DNA of 64,000 bases from Beduini massiliensis (GCF_000829905.1 NZ_CDPP01000002.1:1-64000); one strand, 5' to 3'; counted from the first letter of the stretch, positions 8,219-17,345 are shown. Translations and numbers: made by a program. Notes: generated from the letters alone by a model not told the origin.

Positions 8219-8493
8219 TGATCGAGTGCTAGCTTAATTTCATCAAATGTTTCCTGAATAAATTTCTTCACCATCTGCTGTGTCACGCACATTCGAATCA
8301 CGGCTGGCAAACGCTGATAAAACTGGTTGAAAACATAATTGAATTTATCCTCATTTTGTCCGTATTCAAATGCTTCTTCAGCAACAACAATCATTCTGAC
8401 TAAGAACCTTCTAAGTCCTAGTTTTTTGATGTTGATTAAAATAATAGCGACTACAAAGAATACAACCGCTGCTGTCATACATACTGTACACAT
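8215..8493 (-). CDS. Small single-span membrane protein, holin-like in outline
   Basis: A 92-residue protein with one N-terminal membrane segment (about 6-24), a basic stretch (KKLGLRRFLVR), and a soluble amphipathic C-terminus with AEEAFEYGQNEDKFNYVFNQ and FIQETFDEIKLAL. This order resembles small LLH-type phage holin proteins, in which the segment is followed by an AEExFGxGxxKxxYV-like motif, but no other phage gene is nearby and I do not assign that function. A GGGGTG ribosome site precedes the ATG. It is the first gene of a pair with the c-di-GMP phosphodiesterase, which may hint at a role in that membrane signalling unit. Confidence 0.7.
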   Translation of the reverse strand: MCTVCMTAAVVFFVVAIILINIKKLGLRRFLVRMIVVAEEAFEYGQNEDKFNYVFNQFYQRLPAVIRMCVTQQMVKKFIQETFDEIKLALDH

Positions 8494-8552
8494 TCTATCA
8501 CCCCTCTACAGAATATGCCAGTTTTCGACAATGAATTAATATATTTGTCTGT

Positions 8553-10244
8553 TTAAATCAATTTATATTCATTATTTACCATTTCTAGTACAACGATATG
8601 GCACTTAAAATCTTTATATTGTGCAATGATATAGTGGTCATTTATTTTTTCAATCAGACAATAACGAAATAATAACTCTTGATTAAGGTTCAATGTTTCT
8701 AAAAGATCAGGATCTTGTAATAAAGCATGAGAAAAAGTCTGACGCTGTTGGCGTGACCATTCACTTTTCCACCACTTCTTTGGCTTTACTTTAAACAATT
8801 CCAGATAGTCTAATATCATTTTTTCTAAAACATCAATCCCTTTTGTTTTTAAATAGGATTCTAAGTAAACAAAGAGATCATCGACCTGATGTCCAATCAT
8901 TTTAAAATGGTAATCGATATAATAACGACCAAAATCGTGAAAGAATTCAAAAGGTGAACTGAACTGATGATCGAACAAATCATTCATTGTGCGAGAAAAA
9001 CGACCACTGTTCCAGTATTTTTCCAACATTTCTTCTGCCACATGAATTTCCTGTCTTTCCTCATTGCTTAATACATGATTAGCAAAAATTTCATAGGGTG
9101 CTTCTTTTTGATAGGTATAATCATAAAGAGCGGCATCTTGGCGTAAACTGGTACCACGTAGTAATTTCAGAAAACCAAGCTGTAATTCTTTTGCCCGGAA
9201 AGCAAAGACATCATCAAAAGACTGTTTAAAACGTTCATAGCTTTCAAAAGGCAGTCCGGCAATGAGATCTAAATGAAGATCAATCTTATCGCCTTTGACT
9301 AACTGCATGATGACCTCACTAAGACGCTGAAAATCTTGCTTTCTTTTGACTACTTCGTTGGTGGGCTCATAAGTAGATTGAATCCCAACTTCAAAACGCA
9401 ATAATCCCTTAGGTGCCTTTTCATTGACAAAATCAATAATACGCTGATCCAAAACATCGGCGTTAACTTCAAATTGAAACTGCTGACCGGGAAGATGATG
9501 GGTCACAATAAATTCTAAAATATCCAATGCTTTTGTGGGATTGACATTGAAACTGCGATCTAAAAACTTAATTGTTTTGGCACCGGCTTGAATGATTGCA
9601 AGGAGCTGTTCATGGATATAGGCATCACTATAAAAACGGACGCCTTTTTCTAAAGAGGACAGACAGTACTGACATTGATAGGGACATCCTCGGCTTGATT
9701 CAAAATAAACAATACGATCTTTAATATGCGGTAAATCCCGTTCTAAAAGATAGGGGGATGGAAGTTTTTCAATCTCCGCAAGATCACAGTTTTTGGCAAT
9801 ACCTTCATTCATTAAGAGTCCATCTTTTAAATAGCAAATTCCTTCTAACATCGGTTCCCTTTTTTCTTCTATGGCGGTTAATAATGCGGGCAAGGTTTTC
9901 TCCCCCTCTCCACACAATACATAATCAATAGAAAATTCTTCTAAAAAATAGCGTGGCTCATAGGTAACTTCCGGTCCGCCCAAAAGAATCACGATATCTT
10001 TCTGGCGCTGTTTTATCATCGCCGTCAGTTCTTTTATTTTTTCAACATTCCAAATATAAGTAGATAAAGCCAAGACATCCAATTTCATAGCAAGGATACC
10101 CTCACATACATCGTTCAGATCATCTTTAATCGTATATTCTTTAAAATCTATATCAAATTCATCCACACAGGCAACATACAGTAAACGCAGTGCCAAAGCA
10201 GTATGAATAAATTTTGAATTTAATGTCGCAATCAATGTTTTCAT
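8553..10244 (-). CDS. B12-binding-domain radical SAM protein (DUF4080 type)
   Basis: A 563-residue radical S-adenosylmethionine protein. The N-terminal region (about 1-140) is a cobalamin-binding-like Rossmann domain with ALSTYIWNV and LLGGPEVTYEP. The radical SAM core (about 170-380) carries the [4Fe-4S] motif SSRGCPYQCQYC, a CxxxCxxC pattern. The C-terminal part (about 390-563) matches the DUF4080 extension often seen with this class. Such proteins often methylate or rearrange unactivated carbons, but the substrate is unknown. No short peptide precursor or pathway partner is visible next to it. Confidence 0.85.
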   Translation of the reverse strand: MKTLIATLNSKFIHTALALRLLYVACVDEFDIDFKEYTIKDDLNDVCEGILAMKLDVLALSTYIWNVEKIKELTAMIKQRQKDIVILLGGPEVTYEPRYFLEEFSIDYVLCGEGEKTLPALLTAIEEKREPMLEGICYLKDGLLMNEGIAKNCDLAEIEKLPSPYLLERDLPHIKDRIVYFESSRGCPYQCQYCLSSLEKGVRFYSDAYIHEQLLAIIQAGAKTIKFLDRSFNVNPTKALDILEFIVTHHLPGQQFQFEVNADVLDQRIIDFVNEKAPKGLLRFEVGIQSTYEPTNEVVKRKQDFQRLSEVIMQLVKGDKIDLHLDLIAGLPFESYERFKQSFDDVFAFRAKELQLGFLKLLRGTSLRQDAALYDYTYQKEAPYEIFANHVLSNEERQEIHVAEEMLEKYWNSGRFSRTMNDLFDHQFSSPFEFFHDFGRYYIDYHFKMIGHQVDDLFVYLESYLKTKGIDVLEKMILDYLELFKVKPKKWWKSEWSRQQRQTFSHALLQDPDLLETLNLNQELLFRYCLIEKINDHYIIAQYKDFKCHIVVLEMVNNEYKLI

Positions 10245-10302
10245 AAGATCCTCTACTTTCTCATACGCTTATATTTTAACACAGTTATAAATAAGGAATA
10301 AA

Positions 10303-10324
10303 TAAAAAAGGGATAAAATCCCTT
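10303..10324 (-). terminator. Terminator after the VanY-type carboxypeptidase gene
   Basis: AAGGGA/TCCCTT arms (10308-10324) are followed on the minus strand by a T run. It lies two bases past the stop codon of the carboxypeptidase gene. Confidence 0.75.
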
Positions 10325-10325
10325 C

Positions 10326-11549
10326 TTAATAGTCAATTTCCGGCAATGTGCTTGTATTTAAGCAATATTCCTCAAATGTCCATCCTTTATCATGAATCAC
10401 TTTCGCAATATCTTCTCCGACATAACGTAAATGCCATGGTTCATGTGCAATTCCGGTAATATCTGCACTTTCCGTTTCAAAACGAACAATAAAGCCGTAT
10501 TTGTAACAGTTTTTAATCACCCATTGATATTCTTCTGTATCACCAAAAGTAATACGTGTTCCGTCTACCACGCTTTGTGATGTAATATCCACACCTAATC
10601 CGGTTTGATGTTCACTTGCTCCCGGTAAAGCCACATATTCAGAAGCATAGATTCCACCATAGATAGATTCTGTTTCGTCGTAGACTTTGGTTTGTTCACT
10701 GTAAGAACGATAACCGCTGTTCAACACTAATTCCATTCCTGCTTTTTTAGCGTCTGCTGTCATTTTAACCAAAGCATCCGCTACCACTTGTCTTACCGTA
10801 TTATCCGTATTGTCCGGTGCAATCGGCATTTCCGGTACGACTAAATCACTAGGGACATATGTATTAGGTAAATAGAATCCTTTCTTAACTAAAGTCGTGA
10901 TTTCTTCCGGATTCTTTATTTCATAATGTTCACTTGTAGGATTGGTTGAAATGATGAACGGGAAGTTGACAATATTCACTGCATATTCATCACTGTTATA
11001 CTGCGTAGAAGCGGTGATATATTCCCCGATTTTCTGATAATCAAAATATTTGTATTTATTGAAACGATTGACTGTTTCCATTGTATACTTGTTTGTAATC
11101 AACGATTGAATATCGTCCATCGACGCATTTCCTAAGATAGTCCAGATATCTGCATCCGTATATCCTAAGTTCACTAATTCCGGATATTTTTTATCCATAA
11201 AGCTCTGCATCGCTGAAACTACATCTTCTTTGCTCATCTCCGGATGCAAATCGAAGTAGCGATCATACTCATCGTAGTAACCTGCATTCAAATCAATTGC
11301 CAGCCAGTCTGTCAGATATTTAACCTTAGCTTTTGACAATAATTCCGCTTTTACATCTTTACTTTGTTTCAAAACGATATTAGCATCATGAAAACTATAT
11401 CCTTTTGTCATTAATTTAATACGATTGAAATTTAATGCAATCACTATCGCAATCACAATCACAGGGATTCCGACAAAAACTAAGATTTTTCGCCAATTAA
11501 CCCTTCTTTTTCTTCCATAAGAACTATAATATGAACGTTTATTTCTCAT
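10326..11549 (-). CDS. Membrane-anchored D-alanyl-D-alanine carboxypeptidase, VanY (M15B) family
   Basis: A 407-residue surface peptidase. After a basic cytoplasmic start a single membrane segment (about 22-43) anchors it. A region of about 190 residues of unknown fold follows, with repeats of the D-x-WTILGNASMDDI kind. The C-terminal VanY domain (about 245-400) carries the zinc and catalytic motifs SEHQTGLGVDIT (His and Asp ligands) and HEPWHLRYVG (catalytic Glu and third His). It should trim the terminal D-Ala from peptidoglycan stems. It lies seven bases after an LTA-synthase-family gene, so the pair is probably an envelope operon. Confidence 0.9.
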   Translation of the reverse strand: MRNKRSYYSSYGRKRRVNWRKILVFVGIPVIVIAIVIALNFNRIKLMTKGYSFHDANIVLKQSKDVKAELLSKAKVKYLTDWLAIDLNAGYYDEYDRYFDLHPEMSKEDVVSAMQSFMDKKYPELVNLGYTDADIWTILGNASMDDIQSLITNKYTMETVNRFNKYKYFDYQKIGEYITASTQYNSDEYAVNIVNFPFIISTNPTSEHYEIKNPEEITTLVKKGFYLPNTYVPSDLVVPEMPIAPDNTDNTVRQVVADALVKMTADAKKAGMELVLNSGYRSYSEQTKVYDETESIYGGIYASEYVALPGASEHQTGLGVDITSQSVVDGTRITFGDTEEYQWVIKNCYKYGFIVRFETESADITGIAHEPWHLRYVGEDIAKVIHDKGWTFEEYCLNTSTLPEIDY

Positions 11550-11555
11550 TCTTCT

Positions 11556-13391
11556 TTATTCCTTCCATAAGTACTGACTTGAATATCCCTGCCCAAACAG
11601 CTGATCGTACTGAAGTAATTCATGATCCGCTAAAAACTGTTGGATCTCATCAGGCATATCTTCCGAATATTTATAAAACTGATTGTTTTTCCCTAAGACA
11701 AAATAATTATTATATCCATCTACTAAGCTTGATGCATAGTAATTGTATTTTAAATAATTTGGTAAAGTCACTCCGGCATTTAATAACGTATATGCTCCCA
11801 ATACTGAAGAATCCATCGTCACGTCAATCTGTGTGGGAATATCATAATTCGCCCATATCACAAATGGCGTTTTGTATTTATTTACATCATCCAAATGATC
11901 TGAATCCTTATTGATCGTCGAACTCACAAACGGATGATGATCACCAAACATTACAACGATTGTCGGTTCCTCTTCATTTGAGAAATATTCTACTAATTTT
12001 TGATACATCGCATCTGCATCTTGGACACCACGGGCATGAACCCCGGCTTCCAATTTACCTTCTTCTTTAAAGAGACTGTCCTCTCCCTCTACGCCTACAA
12101 CCCCATTGCTGGTATCGGTATAAGGGGTATGGTTTTCCATTGTGACACAAAATGTAAATAGTGGTGAGTCTGTATCTTTATTTTCATAGCAAGAGACAAT
12201 TTTATTATAGACTTCTTCATCACTGATATACCCTTTTACTTTCTGGGTGTCTTCGCTGAAATCATCAATAGTATAAAATTGATCAAAACCAAAAGCAGGA
12301 TAAACGTGATCACGATTCCAAAACGTTCCTAAATAAGGATGAATCGCAGTTGCGGTATAACCATCTTCTTTCAGCACTTTGACCATGCTGTCTTCGTCAT
12401 CATCTAAATAACGATCATAAGCAACACTTCCTATCGGTAAATGCTTCATAGAATGTCCGGTCAAATATTCAAATTCAGTATTTGCTGTTCCTCCGCCAAA
12501 GATTGACACCAATAAATCTCCTCTTACCACATTTTTATTTAATGAATGAATAAACGGTGTCAAAGGTTCATCAAAACTTAATCCCTCATTGGCAATCGTT
12601 ATATCGGAAAAAGATTCATTCATAATCACAATGATATTCGGTTTTTCTGATACTTCTACCGGAGTTGGGTCTTCGATGGAATCTATTCTGTTGATCACCT
12701 CTTCTACTTTTTCTTCACTGTAGCCTTCCGGGGTGACAACCGAAATATTTTTCAAATTCATAAAGAAAGATAAAATAAATCCATTCTCACGATAATTCTT
12801 ATCTTGATTCCAGTCCATATTTGTGATCTTTAAACTTGTCAGTACTTCATTATTAAAAATAACACCAACCGTTAAAGAAGATAATACAATGAATGCCAAC
12901 GCTAAATACTTAAATCGAATGCTGATTCTTTGCTGTTTCCTTGCTCCTCTGAACTGCTGATATAAAACAGCACATAACACCACCAGACATAAAATGACCT
13001 GCCAGCTAATTTTTATATTTAACTCTGTCATGATGCCTGCCGCCGCCTGTAAATTCAGCACATCCCATAAGACAACATTTTCACCCTTCATAAGAAGTTT
13101 ATAATAGTTGCATATGCCGATGATGACAAGCGTCGTAATAAAAATTATATTGGACCAGTTGAGCCGGTTCATGACAAGATATATCAAAATACAAATATTG
13201 CAGTAAATGATATAATTCATCAGCAGTACCCGTTTATGATGAAACATCCAGTTTACTAAATCAAATAGATTAAATGTTGGATGATTAAGCAGTTCTACAC
13301 ATAACAGGGCGATCAGACTAATGATGAAAACACTCTTATAAGCCTTGATAAAATATAATATTTTATCTGCTACTTGCTTTAATATTTTCAT
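11556..13391 (-). CDS. LTA synthase family sulfatase-fold protein
   Basis: A membrane enzyme of the LtaS/phosphoglycerol transferase family, 611 residues from the ATG I prefer (13391). A GAGGTG site is well spaced to that ATG, whereas the GTG at 13397 is not. Four to five N-terminal membrane segments (about 15-180) precede an extracellular alkaline-phosphatase-like domain. Visible motifs are NIIVIMNESF, the nucleophile Thr motif GGGTANTEFEYLTG, a NRDHVYPAFGF stretch and the metal motif FGDHHPF. Such enzymes transfer glycerol phosphate from phosphatidylglycerol to make lipoteichoic acid or modify related glycolipids. Its partner is the VanY-type carboxypeptidase downstream. Confidence 0.9.
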   Translation of the reverse strand: MKILKQVADKILYFIKAYKSVFIISLIALLCVELLNHPTFNLFDLVNWMFHHKRVLLMNYIIYCNICILIYLVMNRLNWSNIIFITTLVIIGICNYYKLLMKGENVVLWDVLNLQAAAGIMTELNIKISWQVILCLVVLCAVLYQQFRGARKQQRISIRFKYLALAFIVLSSLTVGVIFNNEVLTSLKITNMDWNQDKNYRENGFILSFFMNLKNISVVTPEGYSEEKVEEVINRIDSIEDPTPVEVSEKPNIIVIMNESFSDITIANEGLSFDEPLTPFIHSLNKNVVRGDLLVSIFGGGTANTEFEYLTGHSMKHLPIGSVAYDRYLDDDEDSMVKVLKEDGYTATAIHPYLGTFWNRDHVYPAFGFDQFYTIDDFSEDTQKVKGYISDEEVYNKIVSCYENKDTDSPLFTFCVTMENHTPYTDTSNGVVGVEGEDSLFKEEGKLEAGVHARGVQDADAMYQKLVEYFSNEEEPTIVVMFGDHHPFVSSTINKDSDHLDDVNKYKTPFVIWANYDIPTQIDVTMDSSVLGAYTLLNAGVTLPNYLKYNYYASSLVDGYNNYFVLGKNNQFYKYSEDMPDEIQQFLADHELLQYDQLFGQGYSSQYLWKE

Positions 13392-13457
13392 AGACACACC
13401 TCAAATAAATAGTTTATCATAATTTGGCTTGAATACAAGAAAGATTGTAAAAAGAAA

Positions 13458-13474
13458 AGAAAGCTATACTTTCT
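13458..13474 (-). terminator. Weak terminator after the fumarase beta gene
   Basis: AGAAAG and CTTTCT arms lie at the last codons of the beta-subunit gene, followed by a T-rich stretch on the minus strand. The six-base stem is weak. Confidence 0.4.
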
Positions 13475-14018
13475 CTCCCAAATATTCTTTTTTGCCTATT
13501 TCGTATAAATCATTGCCCTCACAGTCGATGACGACCGTTAAAGGGAAATCCTTTACATCGAGTTCGCGTATCGCTTCTGCTCCCAAGTCATCAAAAGCAA
13601 TCACCTTTGCTTGTTTAACACACTGGCTAATATAAGCCCCGGCTCCGCCAATTGCCCCAAAATATACGCCTGTATAAGTATGCATCGCTTCTTTCACCGC
13701 TTCATTGCGATAGCCTTTCCCAATCATCCCTCTTAATCCTAACGAGAGCATGGTAGGGGCATAAGCGTCCATTCTTCCTGAGGTTGTAGGTCCGCCGCTG
13801 CCAAAGACCTGTCCCGGTTTTGCAGGCGTTGGTCCTACATAATAAATAATCTGATCCTTTGGATCAAAAGGTAATTTTTTTCCTTGTTTGACCAATTCAA
13901 CTAAGCGTTTGTGCGCCGCATCACGCCCGGTATAAATTGTTCCTGACAACAACACTTGATCTCCCGCTTTTAATGCTTTCACTTTATCTATTGTTAAAGG
14001 TGTTGTTAAACGTATCAT
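13464..14018 (-). CDS. Class I fumarate hydratase / L(+)-tartrate dehydratase, beta subunit
   Basis: The C-terminal half of a class I iron-sulfur hydro-lyase made as a separate 184-residue subunit. Family motifs are the N-terminal GDQVLLSGTIYTGRDAAHKR (about 20-39), YYVGPTPAKPG (about 65) and the substrate-binding GSGGPTTSGRMDAYAP (about 72-88). The start ATG overlaps the alpha stop by four bases and follows an AGGGGGT ribosome site, so alpha and beta are translated together. With alpha it would interconvert fumarate and malate, or dehydrate tartrate to oxaloacetate. Sequence alone does not separate these. Confidence 0.92.
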   Translation of the reverse strand: MIRLTTPLTIDKVKALKAGDQVLLSGTIYTGRDAAHKRLVELVKQGKKLPFDPKDQIIYYVGPTPAKPGQVFGSGGPTTSGRMDAYAPTMLSLGLRGMIGKGYRNEAVKEAMHTYTGVYFGAIGGAGAYISQCVKQAKVIAFDDLGAEAIRELDVKDFPLTVVIDCEGNDLYEIGKKEYLGEKV

Positions 14019-14860
14019 AGAGATACCCCCTTATGTCTGGCAACATGACAGCAAATGCTGACAGCAACCGGCATTCCTGCAATATGAGTCGGATAAGTTT
14101 CAATATTAAGGGATAAAGCCGTTGTTTTCCCACCATATCCGGCAGGTCCAATCCCCGTTGCATTGACCATTTCCAACAATTCCTTTTCTAATGCCTGATA
14201 GCGTGCATCTGTATGATGTGACCCCACTGATCGAAGCATCGCTTTTTTAGAAAGCAATGCTACCTTATCAAAAGAACCCCCGATTCCTACTCCGATTACC
14301 ATCGGCGGACAAGCATTGGGGCCTGCATCTCGAATTACCTTTAAGACGAACTCTTTTACACCCTCTACCCCATCGCTTGGTTTTAACATTTTGATCTGAC
14401 ACATATTTTCTGAACCGAATCCCTTAGGGGCAACGGTAATATCCAATCGATCCCCTTCTACAATATCATAATAAATAAGAGCAGGGGTATTATCTTTTGT
14501 GTTCACACGATCAAACATCGGCTCACTGACCACGCTTTTTCTTAAATAGCCCTCATCATAACCTTGGCGTACCCCTTCGTGAATAGCTTCTTCCAAACTG
14601 CCTCCGATAATATGAACATCCTGACCTATTGTCATAAAGACACACGCCATCCCGGTATCTTGACAGATCGGTGAATGATTCTCTTTTGCCAATCTTGCAT
14701 TTTCTGATAGTATTTTCAATGTATCTTTGGCGATAGGAAATGTTTCTTCCAAAAGCATCTTGTCAAACACTTGACTGATATCATCCGGCAGTTGACAGTT
14801 TGCTTCAATACATAAGTCTCTTATTGCCTTTGTAATCACTTCTGTTTTTATCTCTCTCAT
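14015..14860 (-). CDS. Class I fumarate hydratase / L(+)-tartrate dehydratase, alpha subunit
   Basis: The 281-residue alpha subunit that carries the [4Fe-4S] cluster. Three Cys-bearing motifs fit the family: PICQDTGMA (about 60), PNACPPMVIGVGIGG (about 186) and the late VSICCHVARH. The GIGPAGYGGKTTALS motif near 235 is also typical. The preceding gene is an RpiR-type regulator, and a hairpin with a T run lies between that gene's stop and the AAGGGGGT ribosome site of this one. Heterodimeric class I enzymes are usual in anaerobic Bacillota. The [4Fe-4S] cluster would make the enzyme oxygen-sensitive. Confidence 0.92.
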   Translation of the reverse strand: MREIKTEVITKAIRDLCIEANCQLPDDISQVFDKMLLEETFPIAKDTLKILSENARLAKENHSPICQDTGMACVFMTIGQDVHIIGGSLEEAIHEGVRQGYDEGYLRKSVVSEPMFDRVNTKDNTPALIYYDIVEGDRLDITVAPKGFGSENMCQIKMLKPSDGVEGVKEFVLKVIRDAGPNACPPMVIGVGIGGSFDKVALLSKKAMLRSVGSHHTDARYQALEKELLEMVNATGIGPAGYGGKTTALSLNIETYPTHIAGMPVAVSICCHVARHKGVSL

Positions 14861-14873
14861 GAATGAACCCCCT

Positions 14874-14899
14874 TAAAAAAAGAAGATGAGTCATCTTCT
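14874..14899 (-). terminator. Terminator hairpin between the RpiR gene and the fumarase genes
   Basis: AGAAGATG and CATCTTCT form an eight-base stem with a three-base loop, followed on the minus strand by seven Ts. It covers the end of the RpiR gene. The fumarase alpha ribosome site starts right after the T run, so the fumarase genes depend on read-through or on a promoter inside the regulator gene. Confidence 0.75.
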
Positions 14900-15698
14900 A
14901 TTTATTGTGTACAAATAAAGCATGATAGCGGGATGACATCAATTCCATCAATGTCAGTAATGTATGTTTCCCCACATGACCATATTGTGGATCTCCTAAT
15001 TGAATTACTTCATCAGCAAATTCTGCAATTTCCAGATCTGCTTGCTGAGTAATGACTGCTACCTTGCATTTTGATTTTTTAATATAGTGAAATGCCTTTG
15101 ATCCGGTTTTAACAAAGTTTCCATTTACCGTAATAATAATGGCTACAGAATCACTGTCTAAATGCTTTGCACTTTCAATTTGTTTTTCATAATCAATATA
15201 AGCGATAGTGAATTTACCTAGCATTAATAAATCTGCCTGAAGATGCAAGGCGGCACTATGCGAAAATTGTGAACCGAAAAAAACAACTTTTTTTCCTTCT
15301 TTGATATAGCGCAGAACATTGTCAATCGCTTTCCAATCCAATTCTTTCTGCATATCCTGCAAAGAAAGGATAATCTGTTCAATGTAGTCCCCCGATGCTT
15401 TGATCGGTGTTCTTTTCATAGAATCTACAGCAATTTTGGTAATTTCCTGTGAACGTTGTTTCAATTGTTTAATATACGAACAGTCCTGTTTTAGATGTGC
15501 AAAATTATCATACCCCAGCGTTCTGCAAAAACGAGAGATAGTCGCCGGTGAAACATAACATTCTTTGGCTAAATCACTGATACCGATCGTTGACAATTTT
15601 TCTAAATTATGCACCATATACCATGCGATATTATAGTTTGTATCACTTTCGTCCGCCGTATCTAAATAGATAATGAGCCGATAATATAATCCTTTCAC
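14898..15698 (-). CDS. MurR/RpiR family transcriptional regulator
   Basis: A 266-residue regulator with an N-terminal RpiR helix-turn-helix (about 20-80, including YVSPATISRFCRTLGY) and a C-terminal SIS sugar-isomerase domain (about 120-250, with VVFFGSQFSHSAALHLQADL and IIITVNGNF). SIS domains of this family usually sense phosphosugars. It starts at a GTG preceded by AGAGGTGGG. It lies upstream of the two-subunit fumarase genes on the same strand, separated by a terminator-like hairpin. This suggests, without proof, that it controls them or itself. The ligand cannot be read from sequence. Confidence 0.9.
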   Translation of the reverse strand: MKGLYYRLIIYLDTADESDTNYNIAWYMVHNLEKLSTIGISDLAKECYVSPATISRFCRTLGYDNFAHLKQDCSYIKQLKQRSQEITKIAVDSMKRTPIKASGDYIEQIILSLQDMQKELDWKAIDNVLRYIKEGKKVVFFGSQFSHSAALHLQADLLMLGKFTIAYIDYEKQIESAKHLDSDSVAIIITVNGNFVKTGSKAFHYIKKSKCKVAVITQQADLEIAEFADEVIQLGDPQYGHVGKHTLLTLMELMSSRYHALFVHNK

Positions 15699-15783
15699 CT
15701 ATCCCACCTCTTTCAGTGACATTATACATGAATTTACAAAAAATGAAAAGGTTTCCACTCTATATTTACATAATAACAAGAAA

Positions 15784-15808
15784 TAAAAAAAGACAGGTTT
15801 CCCTGTCT
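15784..15808 (-). terminator. Terminator after the C39-like lipoprotein gene
   Basis: AGACAGG/CCTGTCT arms (15791-15808) with a short loop are followed by a T run on the minus strand. It starts three bases beyond the lipoprotein stop codon. Confidence 0.85.
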
Positions 15809-15811
15809 GTA

Positions 15812-17011
15812 TTATTGTATTGAAACAGCATATTTTAATGGGGAATAGGCATTCTTAAATGACTCTATTGAAACTTCTTTTAAATCACGGCGATAAGGAT
15901 CTTGAATAAATAAGATACTTTGATCTAAATCATATCCGACTACCAATACGACATGTCCGTTATCAACAGCACTGCCAAATGAATATTCTTTCACGATCGG
16001 TTTAGCAAAGTCCAAAGTAACATAAGCGACAACCGGATTGCCCTTTTTCACTTCCTCAATAATAGCATCTATTGAAGAACCGCTGATATTCTTACAAGGT
16101 CCATACTGATTTCCATATGCTGCCAACGGTGTCGGGAAGATTCCCTGATAGGCATCTGCACTTTCATCTAATACAAACGGATCTCCGCTAAATCCGCTGA
16201 GCGGATCTTCAGATCTAGGCAAATTAGCAACAAAACTCTTTAAATCTAAAGGTATATACCCTTTAAACTTCAGTCCCATATATAACGATGTGGCTTCACA
16301 TCCCATAACCGCTCCAACATCCATTTGGTTATAGTAGGGAACATTCAGTTTCGTGACCTTAGTTTCCGTTGGTTCTTGGACAGGCGGTGTAGTTTCAGAC
16401 GGATATGTTGGCTCATTGCTCGGTGGCGGAGGTGTTTCCTCTTCCTTTTTTACAACATGAACCGTTACGGACTTACTTTGTTTATTCTCATAGACATCTT
16501 GTGCCGCAACATTCATTGTATAGTCACCCTCAAGATTCGTATCGACCTGAGCAAGATCAAACTCCAGTGGCAGGCATTCACTTAGATCCACAGCACTAAA
16601 TAAACTGTCAAAATCAGCACTCTCCCCTAAATTCACAGTGACTTCATCCGGTCCTTCTATTTGCGGAGCAGTTGTATCTTTAATCGTAATCTTAAAATTC
16701 AAAGCTTCTTCCTGATACGTGATTAAGGCACCATAAGTTCCGACTTTCGTATACGTTTGATCATTTTTTGTTATCATATCTTGTTGAGTCATACCGACGG
16801 ATAACGTACTATTCGATAATACTTCATTTTTTTGTTTGTCATCCAACTTGGTTAAGTCTAAATAATGCTCGGCTTCCAAATCGACCGTTTCACCATATTC
16901 TACGATAAATTCATCCTGCTTCACTTTTAATAAGGGCTGTTCCTTCTGATTGGCACACCCACCTAAAAGCAAACAAACAAAACATGACATGAATATCTTT
17001 CGTTTTTTCAT
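15812..17011 (-). CDS. Lipoprotein with Ig-like domains and a C39-like peptidase domain
   Basis: A 399-residue surface lipoprotein. The N-terminus has a signal peptide ending in the lipobox LLGGC (Cys near 19). An all-beta region follows (about 30-190) with a DUF5011-like Ig repeat (TAPQIEGPDEVTVNLGE), then a Pro/Thr-rich linker (about 190-220). The last 180 residues are a C39-like peptidase domain: LNVPYYNQ, a Cys in MGCEATSLYMGL, and DNGHVVLVVGYD with the probable catalytic His. Many such domains are secreted proteases or amidases with unknown substrates. It is followed by its own terminator. Confidence 0.85.
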   Translation of the reverse strand: MKKRKIFMSCFVCLLLGGCANQKEQPLLKVKQDEFIVEYGETVDLEAEHYLDLTKLDDKQKNEVLSNSTLSVGMTQQDMITKNDQTYTKVGTYGALITYQEEALNFKITIKDTTAPQIEGPDEVTVNLGESADFDSLFSAVDLSECLPLEFDLAQVDTNLEGDYTMNVAAQDVYENKQSKSVTVHVVKKEEETPPPPSNEPTYPSETTPPVQEPTETKVTKLNVPYYNQMDVGAVMGCEATSLYMGLKFKGYIPLDLKSFVANLPRSEDPLSGFSGDPFVLDESADAYQGIFPTPLAAYGNQYGPCKNISGSSIDAIIEEVKKGNPVVAYVTLDFAKPIVKEYSFGSAVDNGHVVLVVGYDLDQSILFIQDPYRRDLKEVSIESFKNAYSPLKYAVSIQ

Positions 17012-17039
17012 ATCTATTCCTCATTGTTCTTTCCAATGT

Positions 17040-17345
17040 CTAGTGACGTTGTGTTGTTTCCTCTTCATCTACCACTTTATAATCTGCATCAATCGCTCCA
17101 TTGGAACGTGATGAAGACTGATTCGTATAACTGCTGCTATAATCTTCCTGATCGTATGAATCATAATACTGAGTTCGATTTGAATAAGATTCTCGTTCAT
17201 CTGATCCATGAAGCTTATATTTTATATTTTTATAGATCCAATATAATAAATACAGCAAGATCGGAATCCATGCAAACTGAATTAAAAAACTAAAAATTAT
17301 AATAAGTACGATGACGATGACAGCGATATATAGATAATTATGCAT
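17040..17345 (-). CDS. Small two-segment membrane protein of unknown function
   Basis: A 101-residue protein with two hydrophobic segments (about 4-22 and 25-41) and a polar Ser/Tyr/Asp-rich tail ending in DADYKVVDEEE. The outline recalls DUF4834-type proteins, which also pair N-terminal segments with a DADYE-like tail, but I would not assign it. An AAAGGATG ribosome site precedes the ATG. A plus-strand reading frame across the same bases has no ribosome site and looks spurious. It ends 28 bases before the C39-like lipoprotein gene, so the two may be co-transcribed. Confidence 0.65.
   Translation of the reverse strand: MHNYLYIAVIVIVLIIIFSFLIQFAWIPILLYLLYWIYKNIKYKLHGSDERESYSNRTQYYDSYDQEDYSSSYTNQSSSRSNGAIDADYKVVDEEETTQRH

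Noticed and set aside
8161..8220. c-di-GMP riboswitch upstream of the EAL gene
   Set aside because: Only one simple hairpin is present; the three-helix GEMM fold and its conserved bases are not there.
8215..8493. Prophage remnant based on the holin-like protein
   Set aside because: No endolysin, integrase, structural or repressor gene nearby; base composition looks like the flanks.
11531..11914. 127-residue plus-strand frame opposite the LTA-synthase-like gene
   Set aside because: No ribosome site or family motif; lies antisense to a sulfatase-fold gene with clear motifs.
17024..17293. Plus-strand frame over the small two-segment membrane gene
   Set aside because: The minus-strand gene has a ribosome site and membrane segments; the plus frame has neither.
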